From an uncultured Carboxylicivirga sp. (GTDB lineage: Bacteria > Bacteroidota > Bacteroidia > Bacteroidales > Marinilabiliaceae), in NCBI RefSeq assembly GCF_963674565.1, contig NZ_OY771430.1, forward strand, positions 4,216,001 through 4,280,000: a stretch of 64,000 nucleotides of DNA, read 5' to 3'. Under the pieces are notes generated by a model. It saw only the letters and a list, made by a program, of their open reading frames with translations. It was not told where the DNA came from and made no database searches. A program made the position numbers and the translations under genes. Below are positions 46,772 to 56,106 of this stretch, piece by piece (positions within the stretch are counted from its first letter, which is position 1; each line of letters starts with the position of its first letter).

Positions 46772-47224
46772 TTATTTTACTCCTTTAAGCCTTTCTTTTT
46801 GAAATTGTTTGTTGGTTAGGGAAGTAACTGTGTTTACTCGTAAATACTTCTGAATCACAGCACATGAATTATAATACTCCATATGGATTAAATAATCCAA
46901 AACTTTATCCTTTACTTTTTGTGAAACCGGTGATATCATTTGTGACATAATGTATACTAATGATTCACGATCATGCTGTTCAACCCAGTGAATCGATTCA
47001 AAATAATCTTCAAAATCTTTAAAGGGTAGATTTTCAATGTCAAAATGAAAGTCATATTTCGACAATAACTCAATGACATTTATTACATTTTTATACCATC
47101 TGAATCTTGGTTTTCCATCAACATTTTCCCACATATATGCTGAAAATGCTTTACTATCGCTATTTGCCAGCTTATCGCATGTATGATAGAAGGTTCCTTC
47201 TGGTGCAAGTATTGGATTTTTCAT
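46772..47224 (-). CDS. Orphan hypothetical protein
   Basis: 150 residues, cytoplasmic, no signal peptide. Rich in aromatic and acidic residues (YKNVINVIELLSKYDFHFD, LPFKDFEDYFESIHWVEQHD) and mostly predicted helical. I recognise no motif. It is an isolated gene between two intergenic gaps of about 190 and 238 bases. Codon use looks like its neighbours, and the ORF is intact with a clean ATG. A short Lys/Arg-rich C-terminus (NKQFQKERLKGVK) is the only notable feature. Confidence 0.65.
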   Translation of the reverse strand: MKNPILAPEGTFYHTCDKLANSDSKAFSAYMWENVDGKPRFRWYKNVINVIELLSKYDFHFDIENLPFKDFEDYFESIHWVEQHDRESLVYIMSQMISPVSQKVKDKVLDYLIHMEYYNSCAVIQKYLRVNTVTSLTNKQFQKERLKGVK

Positions 47225-47433
47225 AGCTATACGGATTTATACTTTTAAGTAAGTACTTTTTTTTGACATATGCAAACAAAACCCTTGTACAGCAAGGCGT
47301 AGACAACAATTAGTAATTTATAATCTAATAAAGAAACTGTTACTATTTTATACCTTTCTAAAATGTATTCCTTTTTTAATGATAATTAATAGGTTTTTTG
47401 AACTATAGACTTACTAATCACAAAAATAAGGCG

Positions 47434-47441
47434 TACCTTTG
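47434..47441 (+). promoter_or_regulatory. -7 promoter element for typA
   Basis: TACCTTTG matches TAnnTTTG and lies 21 bases before the typA ATG. Confidence 0.5.
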
Positions 47442-47462
47442 CGGCTCATTTGGATTTTATAT

Positions 47463-49268
47463 ATGCAAGAGATTAGAAATGTAGCCATTATCGCGCACGT
47501 TGACCACGGTAAGACCACACTGGTAGACAAGATGTTAATGGCAGGAAAGCTGTTTAAGGATCACCAGGAAATGGGTGAACTTATCATGGACAACAACGAC
47601 CTTGAACGTGAGCGAGGCATCACCATTCTGTCGAAAAACGTGTCCGTTATGTGGAACGGTGTCAAAATCAATATCATTGATACACCGGGACACAGTGATT
47701 TTGGAGGAGAAGTTGAGCGTGTATTAAACATGGCCGACGGAGTTCTTTTGCTTGTGGATGCCTTTGAAGGACCAATGCCACAAACAAGATTTGTGCTACA
47801 GAAAGCTATTGCATTGGGATTAAAGCCTATTGTTGTAATCAATAAGGTTGATAAACCAAACTGTCGCCCGGAAGAAGTTCACGAATCAGTATTTGATTTA
47901 ATGTTTTCTTTAGATGCTACTGAAGAACAGCTTGATTTTCCATCTGTTTACGGTTCAGCAAAAGAAAACTGGATGAGTACCGACTGGAAAGAAAAAACAG
48001 ATAACATTCATGCTATCTTCGATGCTATCATCGAGCACATTCCTGCACCAGAGTACAATAAAGGAACACCTCAGTTACAGATTACATCTTTAGACCACTC
48101 AAAATACCTGGGTCGAATTGCCATTGGTCGTTTACACCGCGGTGATTTAAAAGTGAACCAGGATGTTAGTTTGGTTAAACGCGACGGCAGCATTACCCGT
48201 ACACGCATTAAAGAATTAAATGTATTTGATGGTCTTGGACGAACTAAAGTTGACCAGGTTTCATGCGGTGAGTTATGTGCTTTAGTTGGTATCGAAGGAT
48301 TTGATATCGGTGACACAATTGCTGATTTCGAAAATCCGGAACCATTGGAACCAATAGCCATTGACGAACCAACCATGAGTATGTTGTTCACGATTAACAA
48401 CTCACCTTTCTTTGGAAAAGAAGGTAAATTGGTTACTTCACGTCATATCAAAGATCGTCTGACAAAAGAATTGGAGAAAAACCTGGCTTTACGTGTTGAG
48501 GACACAGAATCGGCTGATGCTTGGAACGTTTACGGTCGCGGGGTTCTTCATTTGTCAGTATTGATTGAAACAATGCGTCGTGAAGGTTATGAACTACAGG
48601 TTGGCCAGCCTCGTGTAATCATCAAGGAAGACATGGGTGAAAAGCTGGAGCCAATCGAAGATTTAACAATCGATTTACCTGAAGAACATTCTGGTAAAGC
48701 CATTGAAATGGTTACTCAACGAAGAGGTGAACTTAAAATAATGGAGAAAAAAGGCGAACGTGTTCACCTTGAATTCAATATTCCATCACGTGGTATCATT
48801 GGATTAAGAAGTAACATGTTGACTGCCACTCAGGGTGAAGCTATTATGGCCCACCGTTTTATTGAGTTCCAACCATGGAAAGGATCGATCGAAAAACGTA
48901 TCAATGGTTCGTTGATCGTAATCGAATCCGGTACTTCTATTGCTTACGGTATGGACAAACTTCAGGATCGCGGTAAGTTTTTTATTGAGCCGGGTGAAGA
49001 TGTTTACATGGGTCAGGTTGTAGGTGAAAATAACCGTGAAGGAGACCTTACAATAAACGTTACCAAAGCAAAGAAAATGAGTAACATGCGATCTTCAGGT
49101 GCGGATGACAAAGTGAAACTTGCTCCTCCGATTAAATTCACCCTTGAAGAAGCATTGGAATATATTCAGGGCGACGAATATGTGGAAGTTACGCCAAAAT
49201 CTATTAGATTGCGTAAAATTTTACTATTCGAACACGAGCGTAAACGCGCTTCGAAACAAGAAGCATAA
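47463..49268 (+). CDS. typA: Translational GTPase TypA/BipA
   Basis: 601 residues from the ATG that gives MQEIRNVAIIAHVDHGKTTL; an upstream in-frame ATG at 47439 overlaps the -7 element and is unlikely. All GTPase motifs are present: AHVDHGKT (G1), RERGITI (G2), DTPGHSDF (G3) and NKVDKPNC (G4). The EF-G-like domains follow, with the BipA-specific C-terminal region (SRGIIGLRSNMLTATQGEAIM and KKMSNMRSSGADDKVKLAPP). It binds ribosomes and helps large-subunit assembly, particularly in cold or stress. Confidence 0.97.
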   Translation: MQEIRNVAIIAHVDHGKTTLVDKMLMAGKLFKDHQEMGELIMDNNDLERERGITILSKNVSVMWNGVKINIIDTPGHSDFGGEVERVLNMADGVLLLVDAFEGPMPQTRFVLQKAIALGLKPIVVINKVDKPNCRPEEVHESVFDLMFSLDATEEQLDFPSVYGSAKENWMSTDWKEKTDNIHAIFDAIIEHIPAPEYNKGTPQLQITSLDHSKYLGRIAIGRLHRGDLKVNQDVSLVKRDGSITRTRIKELNVFDGLGRTKVDQVSCGELCALVGIEGFDIGDTIADFENPEPLEPIAIDEPTMSMLFTINNSPFFGKEGKLVTSRHIKDRLTKELEKNLALRVEDTESADAWNVYGRGVLHLSVLIETMRREGYELQVGQPRVIIKEDMGEKLEPIEDLTIDLPEEHSGKAIEMVTQRRGELKIMEKKGERVHLEFNIPSRGIIGLRSNMLTATQGEAIMAHRFIEFQPWKGSIEKRINGSLIVIESGTSIAYGMDKLQDRGKFFIEPGEDVYMGQVVGENNREGDLTINVTKAKKMSNMRSSGADDKVKLAPPIKFTLEEALEYIQGDEYVEVTPKSIRLRKILLFEHERKRASKQEA

Positions 49269-49310
49269 TAAAATAACCGGTAATTTTCGGATTGTCGGGT
49301 TAGCAAGATT

Positions 49311-49347
49311 GAGGCAATTATCTTTTGATAATCGCCTCTTTCTTTTT
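49311..49347 (+). terminator. Rho-independent terminator of typA
   Basis: GAGGCAATTATC / GATAATCGCCTC stem with one mismatch, a four-base loop and a T-rich run, about 42 bases after the stop codon. Confidence 0.75.
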
Positions 49348-49383
49348 GCGGTATACATCAACGAAAGTTCTTACCTTAGATTG

Positions 49384-50034
49384 ATGATCTATATCGATTT
49401 CCATACACACCAAATCAATAAAGAGGCAGATGTTAAATCCATCTATAATTTGCCTCTCACAAAAATACCTGCTGATTTTTCAGAACAATACCTCTCAAGT
49501 GGGATACATCCATGGTATATTAATGACAACATCAACAATCAGTTTCGCACAATTAAATTAAATATCAATCATCCAAATGTAATAGCCATTGGTGAATGCG
49601 GCCTTGACAAATTGAAAGGTCCCGACCTGGCAATTCAGACTGAAGTATTCAAACAACACATCAGCTGGTCTGAAGAATTCGAGATACCCCTCATTATCCA
49701 TTGTGTGAAGGCATATACCGAAATTATTAAACTCCGCAAGGATTTAAAACCTAAACAGACATGGATTTTTCATGGATTCAATAGTTCAGTAGAAACACTG
49801 AATCAAGCTATTAAAACAGGCTTTTACTTTTCTTTTAGCCCGGCCATAATCAACCATTCAAAAACCCATAATTCATTTCTTAATTCGCCAATAAATCGTA
49901 TTTTTTTAGAAACCGATGATACGGATTTCAATATTAAAGAGCTGTATAAAAAAGCAGCTGAACTAAAAGAAATCAATATTGATGAATTTAAAGAAAAGAT
50001 TAGAGACAATTTCAAACTTATATTACACATATAA
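49384..50034 (+). CDS. TatD family hydrolase
   Basis: 216 residues from the ATG giving MIYIDFHTH; longer frames extend into typA and are not credible. The metal motif HTH is in DFHTHQIN. Further features are SSGIHPWYIN, AIGECGLDKL (a Glu ligand), IPLIIHCVKAY (His), TWIFHGFNSS (His) and IFLETDD (Asp). It is shorter than canonical TatD (about 260 residues) but has the core ligands. TatD proteins are metal-dependent DNases; the activity here is inferred. The following gene starts 31 bases later. Confidence 0.88.
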   Translation: MIYIDFHTHQINKEADVKSIYNLPLTKIPADFSEQYLSSGIHPWYINDNINNQFRTIKLNINHPNVIAIGECGLDKLKGPDLAIQTEVFKQHISWSEEFEIPLIIHCVKAYTEIIKLRKDLKPKQTWIFHGFNSSVETLNQAIKTGFYFSFSPAIINHSKTHNSFLNSPINRIFLETDDTDFNIKELYKKAAELKEINIDEFKEKIRDNFKLILHI

Positions 50035-50065
50035 AATTCAATACAAACTTTATTTAAAGTATATA

Positions 50066-50773
50066 ATGAAATTGATTATACTACTTTTCACCTGCCTATT
50101 CGCAACGTATTCAAACGCTCAGGATACGATCGATGCCATGTTGATTACCAGCGACAGAAAGCAACCTGTTAAAGAATTTTATGAGCTATTTGAAAACATA
50201 CCTCAACTAAGATTCTCTGAAGTAAAACAACCCAAAGCGAATGAAGATATTGAGCATGGTTTGGCAAACAACTTCGACATTTTAATCTTTTATGACTTAA
50301 ATGATTCAATTACACCAAAACAAAAAGCAGCTTATAGGAATTTACTTATATCTGGTAAACCAATGCTATTTCTTCATCACACCTTAGTATCATATCAGGA
50401 TTGGCCGGAGTTTACGAAAATTATTGGAGGAAAATATTTTAGAGATCACCCTCAAAGGGGCCCATCCACTTTTCAGCACAATATTAATATTTCAGTTGAA
50501 GTAGATAAAACTAAACACCAAATTATAAATAATTTAAACAACTTCATAATTCACGACGAAACCTATAGCAATTGTTTCATTCTGCCTGATGTTACTCCTC
50601 TGTTGACGACATCAACACCAAACAATATAACCAATGTGGCATGGATTCATAACGTTGAAAAATCTGAGGTGATTTATATTCAGTTCGGACATGATGAAAA
50701 TGCGTTTACCCATCCCGAATATCAAAAACTCATCAAACAAAGCATTAATTACCTTGTGAAAATTAATAAGTAA
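50066..50773 (+). CDS. Secreted ThuA-like domain protein
   Basis: 235 residues from the ATG opening a signal peptide (MKLIILLFTCLFATYSNAQ). The ThuA fold is glutamine-amidotransferase-like: DILIFYDLNDSITPKQKAAY, GKPMLFLHHTLVSYQDWPEF and GGKYFRDHP, then VIYIQFGHDENAFTHPEYQKLIKQSINYL. In Bacteroidota such proteins are often linked to trehalose or carbohydrate use; the reaction is unknown. It follows the tatD gene by 31 bases and may be co-transcribed. Long in-frame extensions upstream overlap tatD and are rejected. Confidence 0.88.
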   Translation: MKLIILLFTCLFATYSNAQDTIDAMLITSDRKQPVKEFYELFENIPQLRFSEVKQPKANEDIEHGLANNFDILIFYDLNDSITPKQKAAYRNLLISGKPMLFLHHTLVSYQDWPEFTKIIGGKYFRDHPQRGPSTFQHNINISVEVDKTKHQIINNLNNFIIHDETYSNCFILPDVTPLLTTSTPNNITNVAWIHNVEKSEVIYIQFGHDENAFTHPEYQKLIKQSINYLVKINK

Positions 50774-50784
50774 AAGGATTCTGC

Positions 50785-50792
50785 TACTTTTG
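50785..50792 (+). promoter_or_regulatory. -7 promoter element for the TauE/SafE gene
   Basis: TACTTTTG matches TAnnTTTG, 20 bases before the ATG. Confidence 0.45.
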
Positions 50793-50812
50793 GCAAGCAA
50801 AACAAACCTTTT

Positions 50813-51577
50813 ATGCTTCAAACTGTCTTTAATCCACTAAACACATCGCTAAACACCTGGTTGATAACTCTCTTTTGTGCATTTCTGATTGGAATATCCA
50901 AAAGTGGCTTAAAAGGAACTGCCATGATTTCTATTCCGCTTCTGGCTTATCTTTATGGTGGGAAGGCTTCGGTTGGCATCATCCTACCCTTTTTGATTAT
51001 GGGCGATCTGATGGCTTTGAGTTTTTATTTCAAAAGCGGAAAAATTAGTTATATCATCAAACTGGTTCCCTGGGCCATCATCGGAATATTAATTGCAACT
51101 TACGTTGGAAATCAAATTAATGATCAACAATTTAAACTGACAATTGCCATTGCCATTATCGTATGTCTGGCATTACTACTCTATAATGAAATCCGCAAGA
51201 AGAAAATAAATCTGATTGACAACAAGGCTTTTAGTGCATCACTTGGGCTAACAGGTGGATTTGCAACCATGATGGGCAACGCAGCCGGACCGATCTTTAA
51301 TCTGTATCTTCTTTCAATGCGCTTACCAAAAGAAGCTTATATAGGCACCGGAGCCTGGTTCTACTTATTCTTGAATATATTTAAAGTGCCATTTCATGTG
51401 GTAAGCTGGCACACTATCAGCTGGAAAAGCCTGCAATTGAATGTTATCATGTTTCCAGCATTACTTATCGGCTCATTTATTGGTAAAAAAGTGGTAAGTT
51501 ACATCCCCGAAAAAGAATATCGTTATCTGGTATACACTGTAATTTTCTTATCAGCCATTTTACTATTCTTTAAATAA
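50813..51577 (+). CDS. TauE/SafE family anion transporter
   Basis: 254 residues with about eight hydrophobic segments. The duplicated signature is seen in CAFLIGISKSGLKGTAMISIP and LTGGFATMMGNAAGPIFNLYLL, typical of the TauE/SafE (sulfite exporter) family. It is a cytoplasmic-membrane exporter or importer of small organic or inorganic anions such as sulfite, taurine breakdown products or sulfoacetate; the substrate is not predictable. It has its own -7 element and is likely monocistronic. Confidence 0.92.
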   Translation: MLQTVFNPLNTSLNTWLITLFCAFLIGISKSGLKGTAMISIPLLAYLYGGKASVGIILPFLIMGDLMALSFYFKSGKISYIIKLVPWAIIGILIATYVGNQINDQQFKLTIAIAIIVCLALLLYNEIRKKKINLIDNKAFSASLGLTGGFATMMGNAAGPIFNLYLLSMRLPKEAYIGTGAWFYLFLNIFKVPFHVVSWHTISWKSLQLNVIMFPALLIGSFIGKKVVSYIPEKEYRYLVYTVIFLSAILLFFK

Positions 51578-51678
51578 ACCTCAGTAAAAATGGATAATTG
51601 GTGCATTTTATCATATAATTTATACACACTTTTATTTACCTTTACTCAAAATAAGATTCACAATACTTTAAAACCAGC

Positions 51679-52704
51679 ATGGACATGAATAATATTGATT
51701 GGGCAAATCTTTCATTCAGCTACATGAAGGCTGACTATAATGTTAGATGTTATTACCGCGATGGTAAATGGGGAGAATTAGAAGTACATTCTTCTGAGTA
51801 CGTCAATATTCATATGGCTGCTACGGGTCTGCATTACGGTCAGGAGGCATTTGAAGGATTAAAGGCTTTCAAAGGTAAAGACGGTAAGACACGTATTTTC
51901 AGAATTGAAGAAAACGCCAAAAGAATGTATAATTCTGCAATTGGTGTAATGATGGCTGCTGTCCCTGAGAAAATGTTTATCGATGCTGTTGTAAAAGCTG
52001 TTGAGTTGAACTCACGTTTTATTCCTCCATACGAGTCAGGAGCATCACTTTATATCCGTCCTTTACTTTTTGGTTCGGGACCAAAGATCGGAGTTTCACC
52101 TTCGAATGAGTATCTGTTTATGGTATTTGTAATGCCTGTAGGACCCTATTTTAAAGAAGGATTTAAACCTACTGACATGATGATTACCCGCAAATATGAT
52201 CGCGCTGCTCCACTTGGAACAGGTCATATTAAAGTTGGGGGTAACTATGCTGCCAGTTTACGAGCTGGAGACGAAGCTCATGCAAAAGGTTATTCAGCAG
52301 CACTATATCTTGATAGTAGAGAAAAGAAATATCTTGATGAATGTGGTCCTGCTAACTTTTTTGGAATTAAAGATAATACATACGTTACGCCAGAATCTAA
52401 GTCCATTCTGCCATCAATCACCAATATGAGTCTGATTCAATTGGCAAAAGATATGGGATTAAAAGTTGAACGCCGACCTGTTCCATTGGAAGAGTTATCT
52501 ACATTCGAAGAGGCAGGTGCCTGCGGAACGGCAGCTGTAATAAGCCCTATTGCTAAAATTGATGATATCGACGAAGGTCGATCATACATTTTCAGCACTG
52601 ATGGCAATCCAGGTAAGATTAGCCTTGAACTATACAATAAATTGCGTGGAATCCAATACGGTGATGAGCCCGATACTCACGGATGGATTACTGTTATAGA
52701 TTAG
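51679..52704 (+). CDS. ilvE: Branched-chain amino-acid aminotransferase
   Basis: 341 residues, class IV PLP fold. The catalytic Lys185 lies in GTGHIKVGGNYAASL, and GLHYGQEAFEGLKAFKGKDG, SLYIRPLLFGSGPKIGV and CGTAAVISPIAKI are conserved in the long (BCAT-type) group. It interconverts leucine, isoleucine and valine with their 2-oxo acids in the cytoplasm, using glutamate. The ATG at 51685 is an alternative start. A strong terminator follows. Confidence 0.95.
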   Translation: MDMNNIDWANLSFSYMKADYNVRCYYRDGKWGELEVHSSEYVNIHMAATGLHYGQEAFEGLKAFKGKDGKTRIFRIEENAKRMYNSAIGVMMAAVPEKMFIDAVVKAVELNSRFIPPYESGASLYIRPLLFGSGPKIGVSPSNEYLFMVFVMPVGPYFKEGFKPTDMMITRKYDRAAPLGTGHIKVGGNYAASLRAGDEAHAKGYSAALYLDSREKKYLDECGPANFFGIKDNTYVTPESKSILPSITNMSLIQLAKDMGLKVERRPVPLEELSTFEEAGACGTAAVISPIAKIDDIDEGRSYIFSTDGNPGKISLELYNKLRGIQYGDEPDTHGWITVID

Positions 52705-52725
52705 ATTGTAAATAAAATTATATTC

Positions 52726-52758
52726 AAAAACCTGCAGAAATAGTCTGCAGGTTTTTTT
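52726..52758 (+). terminator. Rho-independent terminator of ilvE
   Basis: CCTGCAGA / TCTGCAGG stem (extended by A/T pairs) with a five-base loop and a run of T residues, about 25 bases after the stop codon. Confidence 0.85.
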
Positions 52759-52808
52759 ATATCCTGACATTCAGCATTATTTCATTACACATTTGAGTGT
52801 ATTTGTTC

Positions 52809-52816
52809 TATCTTTG
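52809..52816 (+). promoter_or_regulatory. -7 promoter element for the DAHP synthase gene
   Basis: TATCTTTG matches TAnnTTTG, 32 bases before the ATG. Confidence 0.5.
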
Positions 52817-52848
52817 TGGGCCAAAAGCAAAACTACCATTATTAAACC

Positions 52849-53913
52849 ATGACCGAATTAAGAATTGAAAATGTCAACATTGTTGCAGAGCAACCTATCA
52901 TCAAACCAAATGATTTAAAGGCTTTGTTTCCGTTGACAGAGAACATTATTGAAACCGTTGAGAAAGGTCAACAAACTGTTAAGAACATTCTGCATAAAAC
53001 AGACAAACGTTTGTTGGTTGTTGTAGGACCATGTTCTATTCACAATGTTGAATCAGCCAAAGAGTATGCCCAAAAGCTGAAAGCATTAGCCGATGAATTG
53101 GGAGATGCACTTTATCTGGTAATGCGTGTTTATTTTGAAAAACCACGAACAACTGTAGGCTGGCAGGGGCTGATTAATGATCCCTATCTCAATGATAGTT
53201 ACGCCATCGAGGACGGTTTAAAAATGGCTCGCGAACTTCTTTGTTACGTAGCTGAAATAGGCCTGCCTGCAGCAGGAGAAGCACTGGATTTAATAACGCC
53301 GCAGTACATGCAGGATTTATTTTCCTGGACAGCCATTGGGGCTCGTACCACAGAGTCGCAGACGCACCGGAATATGGCCAGTGGATTAACATCTGTTGTT
53401 GGTTTCAAGAACGGCACAAACGGAGATATAAAAATAGCCCTGAATGCACGAATGTCAGCAGCAGCTCCACATAATTTTCTGAGTGTAGATCCTGACGGCA
53501 ATGTGGCTGTTGTTCAGACGGCGGGCAATCCTAATTCACATATTATTCTTCGTGGTGGTAAAGAGCCCAATTACTCTGCCCAACATGTTGCAGAGTACGA
53601 AAAGAAATTGGAAAAAGAAGGTCTTGAACCGCGACTGATGATTGATTGCAGCCATGCCAACAGTAATAAAAATGCTAAAAACCAACAATTGGTTTGCGAG
53701 GACATTGCTCAGCAGATCATTAACGGTAATCACTCTATTATTGGGATGATGGTTGAAAGTAATCTGAAATTTGGAAAACAGAATATACCTGTTGATTTAT
53801 CCAAGTTGGAATATGGTGTTTCCATTACAGATGAATGCATTGGTTGGGAACAAACAGAAGCAATGCTTCGAAAATTGCGAGAGGATATAAAAGATTTATT
53901 ACCCAACCGGTAA
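52849..53913 (+). CDS. aroG: 3-deoxy-7-phosphoheptulonate (DAHP) synthase, AroF/G/H type
   Basis: 354 residues, class I-alpha. Motifs VVVGPCSIHNVESAKEYA, MRVYFEKPRTTVGWQGLIND, AIGARTTESQTHRNMASGL and LMIDCSHANSNK are conserved, including the active-site Lys region KPRTT and the metal-binding cysteine and histidine. It joins phosphoenolpyruvate and erythrose 4-phosphate as the first step of aromatic amino-acid synthesis. The isozyme (AroF, G or H) and its feedback specificity cannot be told from sequence alone. The gene ends only four bases from a convergent gene with no clear terminator. Confidence 0.93.
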   Translation: MTELRIENVNIVAEQPIIKPNDLKALFPLTENIIETVEKGQQTVKNILHKTDKRLLVVVGPCSIHNVESAKEYAQKLKALADELGDALYLVMRVYFEKPRTTVGWQGLINDPYLNDSYAIEDGLKMARELLCYVAEIGLPAAGEALDLITPQYMQDLFSWTAIGARTTESQTHRNMASGLTSVVGFKNGTNGDIKIALNARMSAAAPHNFLSVDPDGNVAVVQTAGNPNSHIILRGGKEPNYSAQHVAEYEKKLEKEGLEPRLMIDCSHANSNKNAKNQQLVCEDIAQQIINGNHSIIGMMVESNLKFGKQNIPVDLSKLEYGVSITDECIGWEQTEAMLRKLREDIKDLLPNR

Positions 53914-53917
53914 AAGA

Positions 53918-54535
53918 TTAAGATATTGGACCAACTGTTACTGTACCAACCGAGTTATTGGTAATAGTTGGTTCTCCTTTATATTTAATATCAAATACTC
54001 CTGTACAATTCAATATTAATTGTTCAATTGACCATACCTTAGCACTTCCCTCTCCAACCCAATTCATTACGACTATATTTACAGGTAAATCCAGTGAATT
54101 AAAATTTGCCGAACCCGTAATATTTACCGCAAGATCCGTCTGAGCTTCGCCCGTTAATTCAATTTCTGCAAGACCCACAAATGAGAACGCCTCTATTGCA
54201 TCTGGCATTGTAATAACAGCCTTCAAATCCTCGGTTGGACGAATATCAAAATGATCAGAAAAAGTAAGGTCCAGATTTTTAGAACTGACTTCTACATCCA
54301 ACAATTCCATAATATTCTTCTGTCCACTGATTGTAACAGTTTTTTCTTTGCCTGTTTCTATTTTGATATCGGTAAATGATAAAACCGAAACAGAGGTAAA
54401 GTCATCAACATCAAACGTTTTTGTTAATATCTCTCCTTTACCCACAACTATTTCAGAATTGGAAACACATTCACAATCCTCTGTAGTACAAGAAATTAAA
54501 AAAATCAAAAAAGTTATAAAAACAACAGCTTTCAT
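53918..54535 (-). CDS. DUF2807 (GIN domain) lipoprotein
   Basis: 205 residues. The signal peptide ends LFLISC-like at Cys16, so it is a lipoprotein. The rest is a beta-helix-like run of GIN-domain units (FTSVSVLSFTDIKIETGKEK, DLTFSDHFDIRP, LKAVITMPDAIEAFSFVGLA, ITGSANFNSLDLP), as in the putative auto-transporter adhesin head domain DUF2807. Likely outer-membrane or surface located; function unknown. It is convergent with the DAHP synthase gene. Confidence 0.87.
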   Translation of the reverse strand: MKAVVFITFLIFLISCTTEDCECVSNSEIVVGKGEILTKTFDVDDFTSVSVLSFTDIKIETGKEKTVTISGQKNIMELLDVEVSSKNLDLTFSDHFDIRPTEDLKAVITMPDAIEAFSFVGLAEIELTGEAQTDLAVNITGSANFNSLDLPVNIVVMNWVGEGSAKVWSIEQLILNCTGVFDIKYKGEPTITNNSVGTVTVGPIS

Positions 54536-54636
54536 ACCAAAACTTAAATAATATCAAATTGTTAAAATAAGTCAAAACTCATTCAAAGTTACTGATTCTG
54601 AATTACAAATTGTACATTCGAAAAAAACACAACCAT

Positions 54637-55848
54637 ATGAATCACAAAAACAACCTATTAATTGCACTCGTTTTATTAATGACAATTACATCAAGTAAAC
54701 CTGTAAGTAAAAAAAGCTTATCAATTCATAACAAGGCGATAACCATAGATACGCATTGCGATACACCCATGAAGTTTGTCAACAAAGGTTTTGACATTGG
54801 AAAAATACATGAAGCTCCGGATAGCAGGGTTGATCTCCCACGTATGCAAAGTGGTGGATTGGATGCCATTTTCTTTGCCCTTTTCACAAGTCAACGCCCA
54901 AGGACAGAAGAGAATTATCAGCAGGCCTACGATTTAGTAAATCAAATGATCGATTCAACATATTCGTCCCTTGAAATATATGCCAATCAGGCCGAATTAG
55001 CCACCAATAGCAAGGATGCAGAACGTATTTCAAAAGAGGGTAAAAAAGCCATTTATTTAGGCATGGAAAACGGTTTTCCTCTAAAAAAAGATATCAAAAG
55101 AGTTCAGGAATTCTATGACAAAGGTGTCAGATACATAACCCTATCACATACTAGTAATAATGATGTATGTGATTCATCAACAGATAAGGCTGGTGCGGAA
55201 CACAATGGCTTAAGTGATTTTGGAATAGAAGTAGTGAAAGAAATGAACCGTTTAGGTATGTTGATTGATGTTTCTCATATTTCGGATAAATCATTTTTTG
55301 ATGTGATGAAAATAACCAAAACACCCGTTATAGCATCTCATTCCTCTGTACGTTCAATTTGCAATCACCCCCGAAACATGAGCGATGAAATGATTAAAAA
55401 GTTGGCTGATAATGGCGGGGTAATTCAAATCTGCATACTGGGAGCCTATATCGAAGAAGAAGATACAACCAGCATTAATTATATCAAGCATCAGGAGTTA
55501 AAAGCAAAATATAATAACTACAACTATAAAAATGATGACGAACGAAAGGCAGCTTGGAAAGAATGGGATCTAATAGATAAAAATTATCCTCCTGTTTTAC
55601 CGGATATAGCTAAAGCTGTAGACCATATCGATTATGTTGTAAATCTGGTAGGTGTTGATCATGTTGGAATAGGATCCGATTTTGATGGTGGCGGTGGCCT
55701 ATCCGATTGCCAGGATGTATCTGACTTTCCAAAGATCACCGAAGAATTACTCAAGAGAGGTTATTCAAAAGAAGATATTTATAAAATATGGGGTGGTAAC
55801 TTTTTAAGAGTATTCAAACAAGTAGAAGAATATGCTGCTGTAAATTAA
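54637..55848 (+). CDS. Membrane dipeptidase (M19, renal dipeptidase family)
   Basis: 403 residues from the ATG starting the signal sequence (MNHKNNLLIALVLLMTITSS); an upstream TTG adds nine residues. Zinc ligands of the family are in ITIDTHCDTPMKF (His-x-Asp), YLGMENGFPL (Glu), LIDVSHISDKSFFDV and IASHSSVRSICNHPRN (His), and GIGSDFDGGGGL carries the conserved Asp. It hydrolyses dipeptides in the periplasm. A strong bidirectional-looking hairpin follows the stop. The gene is alone between the DUF2807 gene and the DUF6567-like gene. Confidence 0.95.
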   Translation: MNHKNNLLIALVLLMTITSSKPVSKKSLSIHNKAITIDTHCDTPMKFVNKGFDIGKIHEAPDSRVDLPRMQSGGLDAIFFALFTSQRPRTEENYQQAYDLVNQMIDSTYSSLEIYANQAELATNSKDAERISKEGKKAIYLGMENGFPLKKDIKRVQEFYDKGVRYITLSHTSNNDVCDSSTDKAGAEHNGLSDFGIEVVKEMNRLGMLIDVSHISDKSFFDVMKITKTPVIASHSSVRSICNHPRNMSDEMIKKLADNGGVIQICILGAYIEEEDTTSINYIKHQELKAKYNNYNYKNDDERKAAWKEWDLIDKNYPPVLPDIAKAVDHIDYVVNLVGVDHVGIGSDFDGGGGLSDCQDVSDFPKITEELLKRGYSKEDIYKIWGGNFLRVFKQVEEYAAVN

Positions 55849-55865
55849 TATCTTATAATACTTTC

Positions 55866-55899
55866 AAAAAAGCCGTTTGAATTTTCAAACGGCTTTTTT
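55866..55899 (+). terminator. Rho-independent terminator of the dipeptidase gene
   Basis: A fourteen-base perfect stem AAAAAAGCCGTTTG / CAAACGGCTTTTTT with a six-base loop, 17 bases after the stop. Confidence 0.9.
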
Positions 55900-56002
55900 C
55901 GTTCGTTACATTACATTTATCGACTAATTAACTTTTTTGGTCCGATAATTGCATTAATATCTAATGTAAATAATGATTTTGTAGATAAATTCAATTTCAT
56001 TG

Positions 56003-56052
56003 CAACCCCCTTAACCTAAAAGACAGCAAGCAATCAGCGCCTTCTGTCTTTT
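56003..56052 (+). repeat. Hairpin element with CAACCCCCTTAACC leader (copy 1)
   Basis: CAACCCCCTTAACC at 56003-56016 is followed by an AAAAGACAG ... CTGTCTTTT stem (56018-56026 and 56044-56052). The same leader and GACAG/CTGTC stem recur at 56849-56900, after the next gene. Copy 1 lies 55 bases before the DUF6567-like ATG and may be a remnant terminator or leader hairpin. Confidence 0.55.
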
Positions 56053-56106
56053 ACTTAAGAACTAATGTAAAAAATACATATTTAATCAAACCTAAAATTG
56101 CACTTT

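Noticed and set aside
49120..49383. Long N-terminal extension of the tatD frame into typA
   Set aside because: The extra residues lie inside the typA coding region and its terminator; the metal motif begins right after the ATG at 49384.
49979..50065. Extension of the ThuA-like protein into the tatD gene
   Set aside because: The signal peptide begins cleanly at the ATG at 50066, and upstream residues do not look like a leader.
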